Assembly (NCBI GenBank): GCA_007119005.1
Contig: SKQM01000020.1
Span: 1-7,247, forward strand
Source: Thioalkalivibrio sp.
GTDB lineage: Bacteria; Pseudomonadota; Gammaproteobacteria; Ectothiorhodospirales; Ectothiorhodospiraceae
Length of the DNA: 7,247 bases
Direction: 5' to 3'
In this document: positions 1 through 6,139 of the stretch, piece by piece
Layout of the letters: each line of letters starts with the position of its first letter
Position numbering within the stretch: the first letter of the stretch is position 1
Program-made: the position numbers and the translations under genes
The notes under the pieces: model-generated
The model's input: only the letters and a program-made list of their open reading frames with translations
Databases searched by the model: none
Told to the model about the DNA's origin: nothing

Positions 1-209
1 CCAAGATACTTCGGCTGCATGCTGCCCGACGCCACATCCTGGCCAGGAAGGATGAGCGCTGCATTCAGCAAGTTGCCTTTGACCTCGGCTTCTGGCACCC
101 CGGACAGTTCGCCATCGACTATGCCAGGCTCTTTGGGGAGTCTCCCACCAAGACCCGGTTGCATGGCCCACCGCGGGACATCGCGAGTTGCGCAGAGCCA
201 GCCCAGTAA
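1..209 (+). CDS. AraC-family transcriptional regulator, C-terminal end (partial)
   Basis: The frame is open from the left window edge (first full codon at position 3) to TAA at 207-209, giving 68 visible residues. The reading contains RLHAARRHIL, then IQQVAFDLGFWHPGQFAIDY, then ARLFGESPTKT. This is the second helix-turn-helix of the AraC/XylS DNA-binding domain: the V-A-x-x-x-G-F recognition-helix lead-in, then F..Y.R.LFGESP.. at the domain end. About 17 further residues form a non-conserved tail. The effector-binding N-terminal domain and first HTH lie outside the window, so the inducer and targets cannot be named. It would act in the cytoplasm as a transcription regulator. The next gene on this strand starts more than 500 bases away, so an operon with it is unlikely. 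The family call is secure; the specific function is unknown. Confidence 0.88.
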   Translation, partial: KILRLHAARRHILARKDERCIQQVAFDLGFWHPGQFAIDYARLFGESPTKTRLHGPPRDIASCAEPAQ

Positions 210-257
210 ACTCTCATCCCCGGAGGCCGAAACACCCGTTGGGCAGGCCGCGCGCAT

Positions 258-277
258 CGGGGTCGGACCAAGCCAAA
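258..277 (-). repeat. Inverted copy of the GGTCCGACCCC repeat end
   Basis: Read on the minus strand, this 20-base segment is identical to positions 527-546, and both contain CTTGGTCCGACCCCG. The match stops at both edges: the next base outward and the next base inward differ. The two copies face outward and bracket 289 bases, the geometry of terminal inverted repeats of a small non-autonomous element. The interior next to this copy does not contain the CCTTAGG and TGACCCC blocks expected at mirrored positions. It is therefore either a truncated copy or only the end sequence is shared. Confidence 0.75.
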
Positions 278-437
278 CCACTGATTTCTCTAGGAACCAA
301 GCCGCAAAACACCCCCTAGATAGCGCTTAAAAGGCCGTTTTCGGAGCCAGAAAAGAGGCTATAGAAAAACGAGGTCCGAGTCCGTGCATCGGAGGCATCC
401 ATGCGCTATGGGAATTGTCAGTCGATGCAAGCCTTTC

Positions 438-547
438 CCTTAGGCGACCATTTTTGACCCCAAAAATAGCCCTCCAAGGCTCTTACTCACCCCGTTTCTG
501 GCCTTTATTGGTTTATTTAACAGAGATTTGGCTTGGTCCGACCCCGG
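438..547 (+). repeat. Dispersed ~110-base repeat, copy A
   Basis: This copy shares four ordered blocks with 3546-3654: CCTTAGG (438-444), TGACCCC (455-461), TTTATTT (512-518) and CTTGGTCCGACCCCGG (532-547). Block spacing is identical up to TTTATTT, with a single-base length difference after it. The DNA between blocks is much less similar. Around the TGACCCC block lies a 7-bp stem, ATTTTTG/CAAAAAT with an ACCC loop (450-467). The right end also forms a CCCCG-GAG-CGGGG hairpin that reaches to 554. There is no coding potential. It is probably a REP-like or MITE-like element; the family is not identified. Confidence 0.7.
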
Positions 548-591
548 AGCGGGGAAACTCGGCTGGCGACCGGAGTCAAAGGAGTGTTTTG

Positions 592-723
592 ATGGCCAAC
601 CATGACAGGCCGCTGGGCGGGACCGATGGCGGCATAGTTCACCTGTCGCGATGCGCGAGGCTGCCTGTGCAGCGCCTCGGCCGGGTGCTCGTCTGTGGAA
701 AACAGCTCATTGGGAGGCTGTGA
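592..723 (+). CDS. Possible small ORF, 43 residues, upstream of hypothetical gene
   Basis: ATG at 592 is preceded by a strong Shine-Dalgarno sequence, AAAGGAG (578-584), with a 7-base spacer. The frame ends with TGA at 721-723, one base before the GTG start of the next gene, an arrangement that would allow translational coupling. The product would start MANHDRPLGG and end GKQLIGRL. It is basic, with two cysteines and no signal peptide or membrane segment, and I do not recognise it. Third-position GC is about three quarters, compatible with but not proof of coding. It could be a leader peptide for the downstream gene or a chance frame in its 5' untranslated region. The ribosome-binding site is the main support. 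Confidence 0.3.
   Translation: MANHDRPLGGTDGGIVHLSRCARLPVQRLGRVLVCGKQLIGRL
712..717 (+). promoter_or_regulatory. Ribosome binding site deciding a GTG start
   Basis: GGGAGG lies seven bases before the GTG at 725. It favours that codon over the GTG at 695, which has no comparable purine tract upstream, and over the ATG at 734, which would be 16 bases away. Confidence 0.55.
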
Positions 724-724
724 C

Positions 725-1597
725 GTGATCCGAATGTACTCCAGGCGGTTGTTGCTGCCCTTCGTTGGCGTGGTCCAGATCGCCGAGATGGATCGGGCTC
801 GAGCTCTGAGCATGGACGGCGACTACTGGTCGATCCAGTACCGGTTGCCGGTAGACCCGCGACAGCAGACCCGCTCGCAAAGAGTCGATCCCGGGTCCAC
901 CTACACCCGCATCGTCGGTTACAACCACGCCGCGGTCGCAACCGCCAAGGATGGCCAGCTGCAGAACCACCCCGTGCACCCGGCCCTGGACGCCGATGAA
1001 GTTCGTTCCGCCAGCCAACGTCTTTTCGAAGCGGTCACTGATGCGCGCCTGCCCTTCGAGGCAGCGGACCGGTACGAGTATTGGCTTCTGGACGCCCGGG
1101 ACGAAACGCCGCTCGCGTTGTTGTATACCTGCGTGGGCGAACAGGAACGGGAACTCACGCCGCCGCGACCCGAGTGGCACCCCATGCCTGCCTCGGAACT
1201 GAAAGTGGAGCCGCCGGAACCACCGCAGGACTTCTATGTGCCGCCCGTCAACTATCGCCTTGAGAGAATGGTCGAGGAGCGCGCGGGCTCGAAACCTCGT
1301 GCTGTCTGGTTCGAGCGCGGGGACCTGACGGGGGGCGACTTCCCTCCCTGCCTGATCCGGGAAGACTGGCAGGATGAAAAGCAGCAGGTGCTTTGCGATC
1401 TCTACATCCGCCGGCTTGCGCCGCGACTCCTGATGCTGCAGGGCCTGTCACGTCCCGCGCGGGAACGTCTGGAACAGGCTGCCCGTGAGCACGTCTTCGA
1501 GATAGAGCGGTTCCATGCCCTGTATCCCGAGGTGGTCGACCAGCGGCTGATGACCGCTGCACGGGTCGAGGCGCGCTTGCGCAGAGCCAACGAGTAG
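725..1597 (+). CDS. Hypothetical protein, 290 residues, function unknown
   Basis: The product has no domain I can name. The start is placed at GTG 725 because GGGAGG at 712-717 is well spaced for it. The protein then begins VIRMYSRRLLLPFVGVVQIAE. The short hydrophobic run at residues 9-20 is too brief and too early broken by charges to be a secure membrane anchor. The N-terminal half has alternating polar and hydrophobic stretches with aromatic clusters such as DGDYWSIQY (about 31-39). Residues about 145-175 are proline-rich and acidic (EPPEPPQDFYVPP), which looks like a linker. From about residue 210 the protein is charged and probably helical, ending in an Arg/Glu-rich tail. The base composition matches the neighbouring genes and the frame is undisturbed, so it is a credible real gene. 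It is transcribed convergently with the membrane sulfatase-fold gene, so the two are not one operon. It is probably cytoplasmic. Confidence 0.8.
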   Translation: MIRMYSRRLLLPFVGVVQIAEMDRARALSMDGDYWSIQYRLPVDPRQQTRSQRVDPGSTYTRIVGYNHAAVATAKDGQLQNHPVHPALDADEVRSASQRLFEAVTDARLPFEAADRYEYWLLDARDETPLALLYTCVGEQERELTPPRPEWHPMPASELKVEPPEPPQDFYVPPVNYRLERMVEERAGSKPRAVWFERGDLTGGDFPPCLIREDWQDEKQQVLCDLYIRRLAPRLLMLQGLSRPARERLEQAAREHVFEIERFHALYPEVVDQRLMTAARVEARLRRANE

Positions 1598-1662
1598 GTG
1601 GTTCCGGTGCTGCAGATCGCGATCCAGATCGTTGTTGGCCATGACCCGGTGCAGCCGGGGCG

Positions 1663-3306
1663 TCATTGACCCGTGCTGAGGCTGCGCAGAAGCAGGTCGC
1701 GCAGGGCATCCATGCGCAGCGACGGCTGATCGGGGTCGGGAAGCATGCCCTCGGTCCAGCCGAGCGGGGCGAAATGATCGACCAGTGCCGGGGGCCCGAT
1801 CACGTGCAGAGGCACGTCGAAACCATCCACGCCCGAGACAAAGCGTGCGGGCTCGTGATCGCCGAGCATCACGATCAGAGGTGGGTCATCGGCGTGGCGC
1901 GCGGCCCATGCGCCGATGGTCTGCAGGCTGTAATCGATCGCCAGACGGAACTGATCGCGCACGTAGTCGTGGTCGCGCCAGACCACTTCGGGCGGGTCGC
2001 CTGAATTCGCCCATTGATTGAAGATCCGGCCATCACCGATCGCGTCCCATTCAATCACCGGCGGGATGGGCACCCAAGGCGCGTGGGATGAGACCAGCGC
2101 CACCTGCGCGACCAACGGCGTGCGCCCCGGCGCGTTCTGCGGCCGCTCGCGCTCCAGCCGGTCGAAGGCGTGCAACGTGAATTGATCGGGCATCGTCACC
2201 CAGTTGAACGGATCACCCTCGTAACCGAGATCGGCAGCGTTGTAGATGACGTCAAAGCCGAAAAAAGCGCCTTCCGGCCAGGGGAAGATGTGGGCCGGCT
2301 TGACGGCCACGGTGCGCAGGCCCGCCCTTTGGGCATAGTGAAACAACGTGCGCCGCGGACTGGCCAGCAGCGCACGGTAACGCCCCTGATTGTCCAGCCA
2401 CAGCCCCGACGCAACCGAGCCATGCGTCAGCCAGCTTTGCCCGCCCACCATTGGCGCTGTCGCCCAGGCCGAGCGCATCGCAAGCCCGCGCGATTGCAGA
2501 TCCTCCTCGATACGGCGCAGGGTCTCGGTGTGGGTAGGGACATACAGCGGGTTCTCGAAGCTCGAGCGCCCGTAGCTCTCGACATAGACGATGATCAGAT
2601 CGCGCGTGCCCAATCGGTCGAACAGCGGAGCGACTCCCTCCATCGGGTCATTTCGGGCCGCTTCGCGAAAGGCGGCAAGATCGGCGCGCGTGTCGCGAAC
2701 CTGCTCGACACGCTCCAGGCCAACGCGCGCGGTGAACGCTGCGCCCGGGATCATCCGTGACACCGACTCGGGCAGGGTCACCGCCCGGTGCGCCTCAGCC
2801 ATCTCAGCCGCCGCCACAGCCAGCGCGGGCAGCAGTAGCACGCCGGCTACGAACTTCGACTTGGGCGCCGGGGCCGCCCGTACCCAGATCCCGGTCGCCC
2901 ACCAGAGCGCCCAGGCGACCAGCGCAACCGCTGCGACCGCGGTACCCAGCGCCAGAAGCGACAGCAGAACACCGAAGGCGCCTTGTGCCAGAACCCAGGC
3001 GGCGGACAGGAGGTTGATGTCCACCAACAGGTTGAATCCGCGATTGAAGGCTATGAACGTTCCGAAATCGGCCAGCTTGAGTACGGCGATCGCGGTAATG
3101 GCAGCGGTCAGGATTGCGCGCAGGACCTGCCCCGCGAGACCCGCTCCCGCCAACGCCAGCGCGGCGATGATCACCGGCAATTCCAGCGGGAACACCCACA
3201 GCGCGCCCCACGTCATCGCCTCGGGGTGATTGGGCTGAATCAGCACCAGGTACAGAATCAGCGTTGCCAAGAGCAACTGGGGTTTCAGATGCACCGCCTG
3301 GGGCAT
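1663..3306 (-). CDS. Membrane-anchored sulfatase-like hydrolase/transferase (alkaline phosphatase superfamily)
   Basis: The product is 547 residues. The N-terminal part has about five hydrophobic segments (roughly residues 11-24, 36-59, 61-79, 106-138 and 152-167). A soluble, presumably periplasmic, catalytic domain follows from about residue 230. It opens with DLIIVYVESYGRSS, whose E243 matches the first metal ligand of the LtaS/MdoB-type branch. PMVGGQSWLTHGS (285-297) holds S291 and T294, candidate nucleophiles. Later come SSHAPW and LGDHEP (D483, H484), typical metal-binding motifs of the superfamily. Known relatives transfer phosphoglycerol or phosphoethanolamine, or hydrolyse sulfate or phosphate esters, on envelope glycans and lipids. 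The substrate here cannot be read from sequence. ATG at 3306 was chosen because it directly precedes the first membrane segment; its Shine-Dalgarno is weak. The frame extends upstream to a TTG at 3354, but that has no ribosome site. The gene is divergent from the TRAP receptor gene and convergent with the hypothetical gene, so it is likely its own transcript. Confidence 0.85.
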   Translation of the reverse strand: MPQAVHLKPQLLLATLILYLVLIQPNHPEAMTWGALWVFPLELPVIIAALALAGAGLAGQVLRAILTAAITAIAVLKLADFGTFIAFNRGFNLLVDINLLSAAWVLAQGAFGVLLSLLALGTAVAAVALVAWALWWATGIWVRAAPAPKSKFVAGVLLLPALAVAAAEMAEAHRAVTLPESVSRMIPGAAFTARVGLERVEQVRDTRADLAAFREAARNDPMEGVAPLFDRLGTRDLIIVYVESYGRSSFENPLYVPTHTETLRRIEEDLQSRGLAMRSAWATAPMVGGQSWLTHGSVASGLWLDNQGRYRALLASPRRTLFHYAQRAGLRTVAVKPAHIFPWPEGAFFGFDVIYNAADLGYEGDPFNWVTMPDQFTLHAFDRLERERPQNAPGRTPLVAQVALVSSHAPWVPIPPVIEWDAIGDGRIFNQWANSGDPPEVVWRDHDYVRDQFRLAIDYSLQTIGAWAARHADDPPLIVMLGDHEPARFVSGVDGFDVPLHVIGPPALVDHFAPLGWTEGMLPDPDQPSLRMDALRDLLLRSLSTGQ

Positions 3307-3545
3307 GAAGAGTCGATTCCCATGATCGGATATGCCGTCGCCTTTGCGGTGCAAGGCGCTGTGTGCACTGGCTCAGGCACGAGCACCGAACGGACACATC
3401 CGCGTCCAAACCGCATCGCCAAAGACCCAGCATACTGTGCCTGCCTGGACCTTCGCCTTTTCTCCGCATTGCCAACGCTGAAGATGGACCACACCACCCG
3501 GCGACCGGTTTCATCAAACTATACGGACGCACACGCCTGGTTTAG

Positions 3546-3654
3546 CCTTAGGACCGCGAAAATGACCCCGGAAACGGGGGTTTAACGGTCGAAAACGCCC
3601 TTGTTTTCCGCGTATTCCATTTATTTTCAATAATTTACCTTGGTCCGACCCCGG
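3546..3654 (+). repeat. Dispersed ~110-base repeat, copy B
   Basis: Blocks CCTTAGG (3546-3552), TGACCCC (3563-3569), TTTATTT (3620-3626) and CTTGGTCCGACCCCGG (3639-3654) occur in the same order and spacing as in copy A at 438-547. A nested hairpin is visible here. GACCG (3552-3556) pairs with CGGTC (3586-3590), and inside it CCCCG pairs with CGGGG around a GAAA tetraloop (3566-3579). The 3591-3640 part is markedly AT-rich. The copy ends eight bases before the ATG of the TRAP receptor gene, so its last bases overlap the start of the ribosome binding site. Confidence 0.7.
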
Positions 3655-3661
3655 GAGGGAG
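3653..3661 (+). promoter_or_regulatory. Purine-rich ribosome binding site fused to repeat end
   Basis: GGGAGGGAG lies directly before the ATG at 3663, with a short spacer. Its first two G residues are also the last bases of repeat copy B. The repeat's insertion or conservation could therefore affect translation initiation of the TRAP receptor. Confidence 0.55.
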
Positions 3662-3662
3662 C

Positions 3663-4742
3663 ATGAAGCGCAGGACGTTCTTGAAGGGTGCGGGGGTTGG
3701 GGTCGTGGCGGCAGGCACTGTCCAGGCTCCGGCGGTGATCGCGCGGCCCCGCCGATTCCGTTTCGAGATGGTGACTTCGTGGCCGGCGGCGCTCGACACC
3801 CTTTACGGAACCGCCCAGTACTTTGCCCGGCGCATCGAGGAAATGACCGACGGCGATCTGCAGATCCGCACCTATCCGGCCGGTGCGCAGGTGGGTCCGC
3901 TGGAGGTCTACGACGCGGTGTCGAACGGCGCTTTCGAGTGCTGCCACACGGCGCCCTACTACTTCATCGGGAAATCCCCCGCGCACGGTTTCTACACCGC
4001 AATCCCGTTCGGAATGACGCTGGAGGAACAGAACGCGTGGATGCTGGCTGGGGACGGTCAGGCGCTCTGGGACGAACTGAACGCGAAGGACGACCTGGTC
4101 GCGTTCCCCGGGGGCAATACCGGGCCGCAGACCGGGGGCTGGTTCAACAAGGAAATCAACACGCCCGCCGACCTGCGCGGCCTGCGCATGCGCTTCCCCG
4201 GACACGGGGGACGGGTGATGGCCAAGGCCGGAGTGAGTATCCAGCTGCTGCCCGGCGGCGAAGTCTTCACCGCGATGGAGCGCGGCGCCCTGGATGCGGC
4301 CGAATGGGTTGGTCCATACGACGACCGGATCCTCGGGATGCATCGCGTCGCGCGTTACTACTACCTGCCCAGCTGGGCCGAGCCCAGCGCGATGCTCGGC
4401 TTCTATTTCAACAAGGTTGCGTATGACCGGCTGCCCGCCGACATCCGGCACCAGATCCGCGCCTGCGCGCTGGAGTCCAACGCCTGGATGGCCGCCCAGT
4501 ACGCCGCCCGCAACCCCGAGGCGCTCGCCGAGTTGATCGCCGGAGGCACCGAGATCCGGTACTTCCCCGACGAAGTGCTCGCCGCGTTCGAACGCGGCGC
4601 GCAGGAGGTCCACGAGGAGGATCTGCGGGACCGCGACTACGCGCGGATTCATGAGAACTGGTCCGCGTTCATGGACCGCAGCCGCGACTGGAACCGGAGC
4701 ACCACCTTCCGGTTCCAGCGCCACCTCTTCGGCGGGAGCTGA
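3663..4742 (+). CDS. TRAP transporter substrate-binding protein (DctP/TakP/FcbT1-like), Tat-exported
   Basis: This is the periplasmic receptor of a tripartite ATP-independent transporter, 359 residues, the usual length. The N-terminus KRRTFLK followed by a weakly hydrophobic stretch (9-27) is a twin-arginine signal, with likely cleavage after VIA near residue 27. The mature protein has family landmarks: HTAPYYF (95-101), PGGNTGPQTGGWFNKEI (149-165), LRGLRMRFPG (171-180) and AAEWVGPYDD (212-221). R175 lies in the conserved position that holds the ligand carboxylate. Q156, E214 and W215 appear to match residues that bind the Na+/2-oxoacid in Rhodobacter TakP, by recall of that structure. A 2-oxoacid or related carboxylate ligand is thus plausible, though relatives are often annotated as mannitol/chloroaromatic transporters. 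ATG 3663 is supported by GGGAGGGAG and by the Tat motif. Its membrane partners lie on the opposite strand just downstream, which is unusual. Two adjacent cysteines (C93, C94) precede the HTAPYY motif. Confidence 0.93.
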   Translation: MKRRTFLKGAGVGVVAAGTVQAPAVIARPRRFRFEMVTSWPAALDTLYGTAQYFARRIEEMTDGDLQIRTYPAGAQVGPLEVYDAVSNGAFECCHTAPYYFIGKSPAHGFYTAIPFGMTLEEQNAWMLAGDGQALWDELNAKDDLVAFPGGNTGPQTGGWFNKEINTPADLRGLRMRFPGHGGRVMAKAGVSIQLLPGGEVFTAMERGALDAAEWVGPYDDRILGMHRVARYYYLPSWAEPSAMLGFYFNKVAYDRLPADIRHQIRACALESNAWMAAQYAARNPEALAELIAGGTEIRYFPDEVLAAFERGAQEVHEEDLRDRDYARIHENWSAFMDRSRDWNRSTTFRFQRHLFGGS

Positions 4743-4754
4743 CCCACCCGGGAC

Positions 4755-4769
4755 CGCTCCAGTCGAGCG
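4755..4769. terminator. Weak hairpin between convergent TRAP genes
   Basis: CGCTC (4755-4759) and GAGCG (4765-4769) form a perfect 5-bp stem with a five-base loop, inside the 32-base gap between the receptor and DctM stop codons. A bidirectional terminator would be expected here. However, there is no T-tract on either side and the stem is short, so the call is tentative. Confidence 0.25.
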
Positions 4770-4774
4770 CGGAG

Positions 4775-6139
4775 TCATCTGGCGGCCAGGGAGGGAAGCC
4801 AGGTCGCGAGCCCCGGGAACGCAAGAATCGCCGCCAGCACGATCAGTTGCACCGCGATGAAAGGCACCACGCCCCGGTAGATTTCCCGCGTCCGGATCTC
4901 GGGCGGCGCGGCGCCCCGTAGGTAGAACAACGAAAAGCCGAATGGCGGCGTCAGAAACGACGTCTGCAGGTTGACCGCCAGCATCACGCCCAGCCAGATC
5001 GGATCGATGCCCAGCGCGATCGCGACCGGGGCGATCAACGGGACCACGATGAACGTGATCTCGATGAAATCCAAGAAGAAGCCCAGCACGAACACCGCGA
5101 GGAGCACCAGCAGCAGGAAGCCGGTCGTGCCGCCGGGGAGGTCGCTCAGGAAATCCTCGATCAGCCAGGTACCGCCCATCGCGCTGAAGACGGTGGCGAA
5201 TACCGTCGCGCCGACCAGGATCACGAAGACCATCGTGGTCAGGCGCACCGTGGTCTCGGCTGCGGCGCGCAACGACTCGAATGTCAGGCGGCGCTTGATC
5301 AGGGCCAGGATCAGCGCACCGAAGGCGCCCATCGCCCCCGCCTCCGTGGCTGTGGCAATGCCCAGAAAGATGGTCCCCAGCACCGCAAACACCAGCGCCA
5401 GCGGCGGCAGAAGACTTCCGAATACCGCCGCCAGCAGTCCCAGCACCGGCTCGCGCGCGGACCCCTGCCGCAGTGCAGGAGCGGCCTCGGGCCTGCGCCA
5501 CGCGGTCCAGCCGATCCAGACAATGAACAGCAAGCTGAGCAGCAGCCCGGGAATGAGTGCGCCGAGAAAAAGATCCCCGACATTCGCGCCCATCTGGTCA
5601 CCCAGAATGATCAGCACGATGCTCGGCGGGATTACCTGCCCGAGCGTACCGCTCGCCGAAACCGTGCCGCTGGCGAGGCCGCGGTCGTAACCCGCCTTGA
5701 GCATCACCGGCAGCGCCAGCACCGCCAGCGTGACTACCGAGGCGCCGACCACGCCGGTGGTGGCGGCCAGCAGCGTGCCCACCAGCACCACGGAGATGGC
5801 CAGCCCCCCGCGCAGCCGTCCGAACAGGCGTCCCATCGTACGCAGCAGGTCATCGGCGAGGCCCGAGCGCTCCAGCAGGGCGCCCATGAAGATGAAAAAC
5901 GGCACGGCCACGAGGGTGTAGTTGTCCATGATGGAGCCGTAGATCCGCTGCGGGATCACGTTCATCCGGGCCATCCGAAAGTACGGCTCCCAAGGCAGCG
6001 TGACCCCGAAACCGGGCAACAGGTCGCTGCCGAGGAGGATGAACAGCAGTCCCGTCCCAGCCAGCGCGAAGGCCACCGGGTAACCGGTCAGCAGCAGGAG
6101 CAGCAACACCGGGAACATCCCCAGTGCCAGGTATTCCAT
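4775..6139 (-). CDS. TRAP transporter large permease subunit (DctM/FcbT3-like)
   Basis: This is the channel-forming inner-membrane subunit of a TRAP importer, which couples Na+ entry to solute uptake. The 454 residues are hydrophobic along nearly their whole length, with more than ten membrane segments. Family landmarks include GYPVAFAL (19-26), VPFFIFMGALLERSG (79-93), TTGVVGASVVT (127-137) and GTLGQVIPPSIVLIILGDQ (164-182), the hallmark DctM motif. A loop at about 46-74 (PWEPYFRMARMNVIPQRIYG) is typical of the mannitol/chloroaromatic-type subgroup. The ATG overlaps the dctQ-type stop codon by one base (TAATG), implying translational coupling and fixed stoichiometry. No separate strong ribosome site is visible, which fits coupling. 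It is convergent with the receptor gene, with only 32 bases between the stop codons. Confidence 0.95.
   Translation of the reverse strand: MEYLALGMFPVLLLLLLTGYPVAFALAGTGLLFILLGSDLLPGFGVTLPWEPYFRMARMNVIPQRIYGSIMDNYTLVAVPFFIFMGALLERSGLADDLLRTMGRLFGRLRGGLAISVVLVGTLLAATTGVVGASVVTLAVLALPVMLKAGYDRGLASGTVSASGTLGQVIPPSIVLIILGDQMGANVGDLFLGALIPGLLLSLLFIVWIGWTAWRRPEAAPALRQGSAREPVLGLLAAVFGSLLPPLALVFAVLGTIFLGIATATEAGAMGAFGALILALIKRRLTFESLRAAAETTVRLTTMVFVILVGATVFATVFSAMGGTWLIEDFLSDLPGGTTGFLLLVLLAVFVLGFFLDFIEITFIVVPLIAPVAIALGIDPIWLGVMLAVNLQTSFLTPPFGFSLFYLRGAAPPEIRTREIYRGVVPFIAVQLIVLAAILAFPGLATWLPSLAAR

Larger units (their letters stand above)
210..724. other. Gene-poor intergenic region with repeat elements
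   Basis: This 515-base stretch lies between the AraC-type regulator and the 290-residue hypothetical gene. Long frames exist here, but they show no recognisable protein and are interrupted by AT-rich tracts unlike the neighbouring genes. The region holds the inverted 20-base repeat pair (258-277 and 527-546), the 110-base repeat copy at 438-547, a stem-loop at 450-467, and a small ORF candidate at 592-723. There is a perfect 5-bp stem CCCCG-GAG-CGGGG at 542-554, just at the repeat end. No convincing sigma70 promoter or U-tract terminator was found. Confidence 0.6.
3307..3662. other. Divergent intergenic region between sulfatase-like and TRAP receptor genes
   Basis: These 356 bases separate two divergent genes and must hold the promoters for both unless they are read through. 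No convincing coding frame is present; frames over 60 codons overlap the gene start or look random. The right 110 bases are repeat copy B. On the minus strand, TATAGT (complement of 3518-3523) could be a -10 element for the sulfatase-like gene, but no good -35 is found 16-18 bases from it. That call is therefore not made as a separate feature. The left part (3307-3545) shows no other structure. Confidence 0.6.

Noticed and set aside
19..330. 103-codon plus-strand frame at the left edge
   Set aside because: It overlaps, in another frame, the AraC-type C-terminal coding sequence, which is clearly real, and then crosses the repeat; its protein is low-complexity and unrecognisable.
1616..1625. 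Palindrome GATCGCGATC after the hypothetical gene
   Set aside because: It is a 10-base self-complementary word with no loop and no partner site nearby; frequent by chance in GC-rich DNA.
1641..1666. Imperfect hairpin (ATGAC-CCGG ... CCGG-GGC-GTCAT) as a terminator between convergent genes
   Set aside because: It needs a three-base bulge, has no T-tract, and overlaps the stop codon of the sulfatase-like gene. Too weak to call.
3518..3523. TATAGT (minus strand) as a -10 promoter element for the sulfatase-like gene
   Set aside because: No hexamer resembling TTGACA is found 16-18 bases upstream on that strand, and it would leave a leader of over 200 bases.
2804..3532. 242-codon minus-strand frame covering the start of the sulfatase-like gene
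   Set aside because: It lies in a different frame over the membrane region of a gene with clear motifs, and the translation is Arg/Ser/Pro-rich without domains.
4058..5501. Very long minus-strand frame overlapping the receptor and permease genes
   Set aside because: Its product is Arg/Gly/Ala-rich with no family features and runs across two well-supported genes. It is a typical shadow frame in high-GC DNA.
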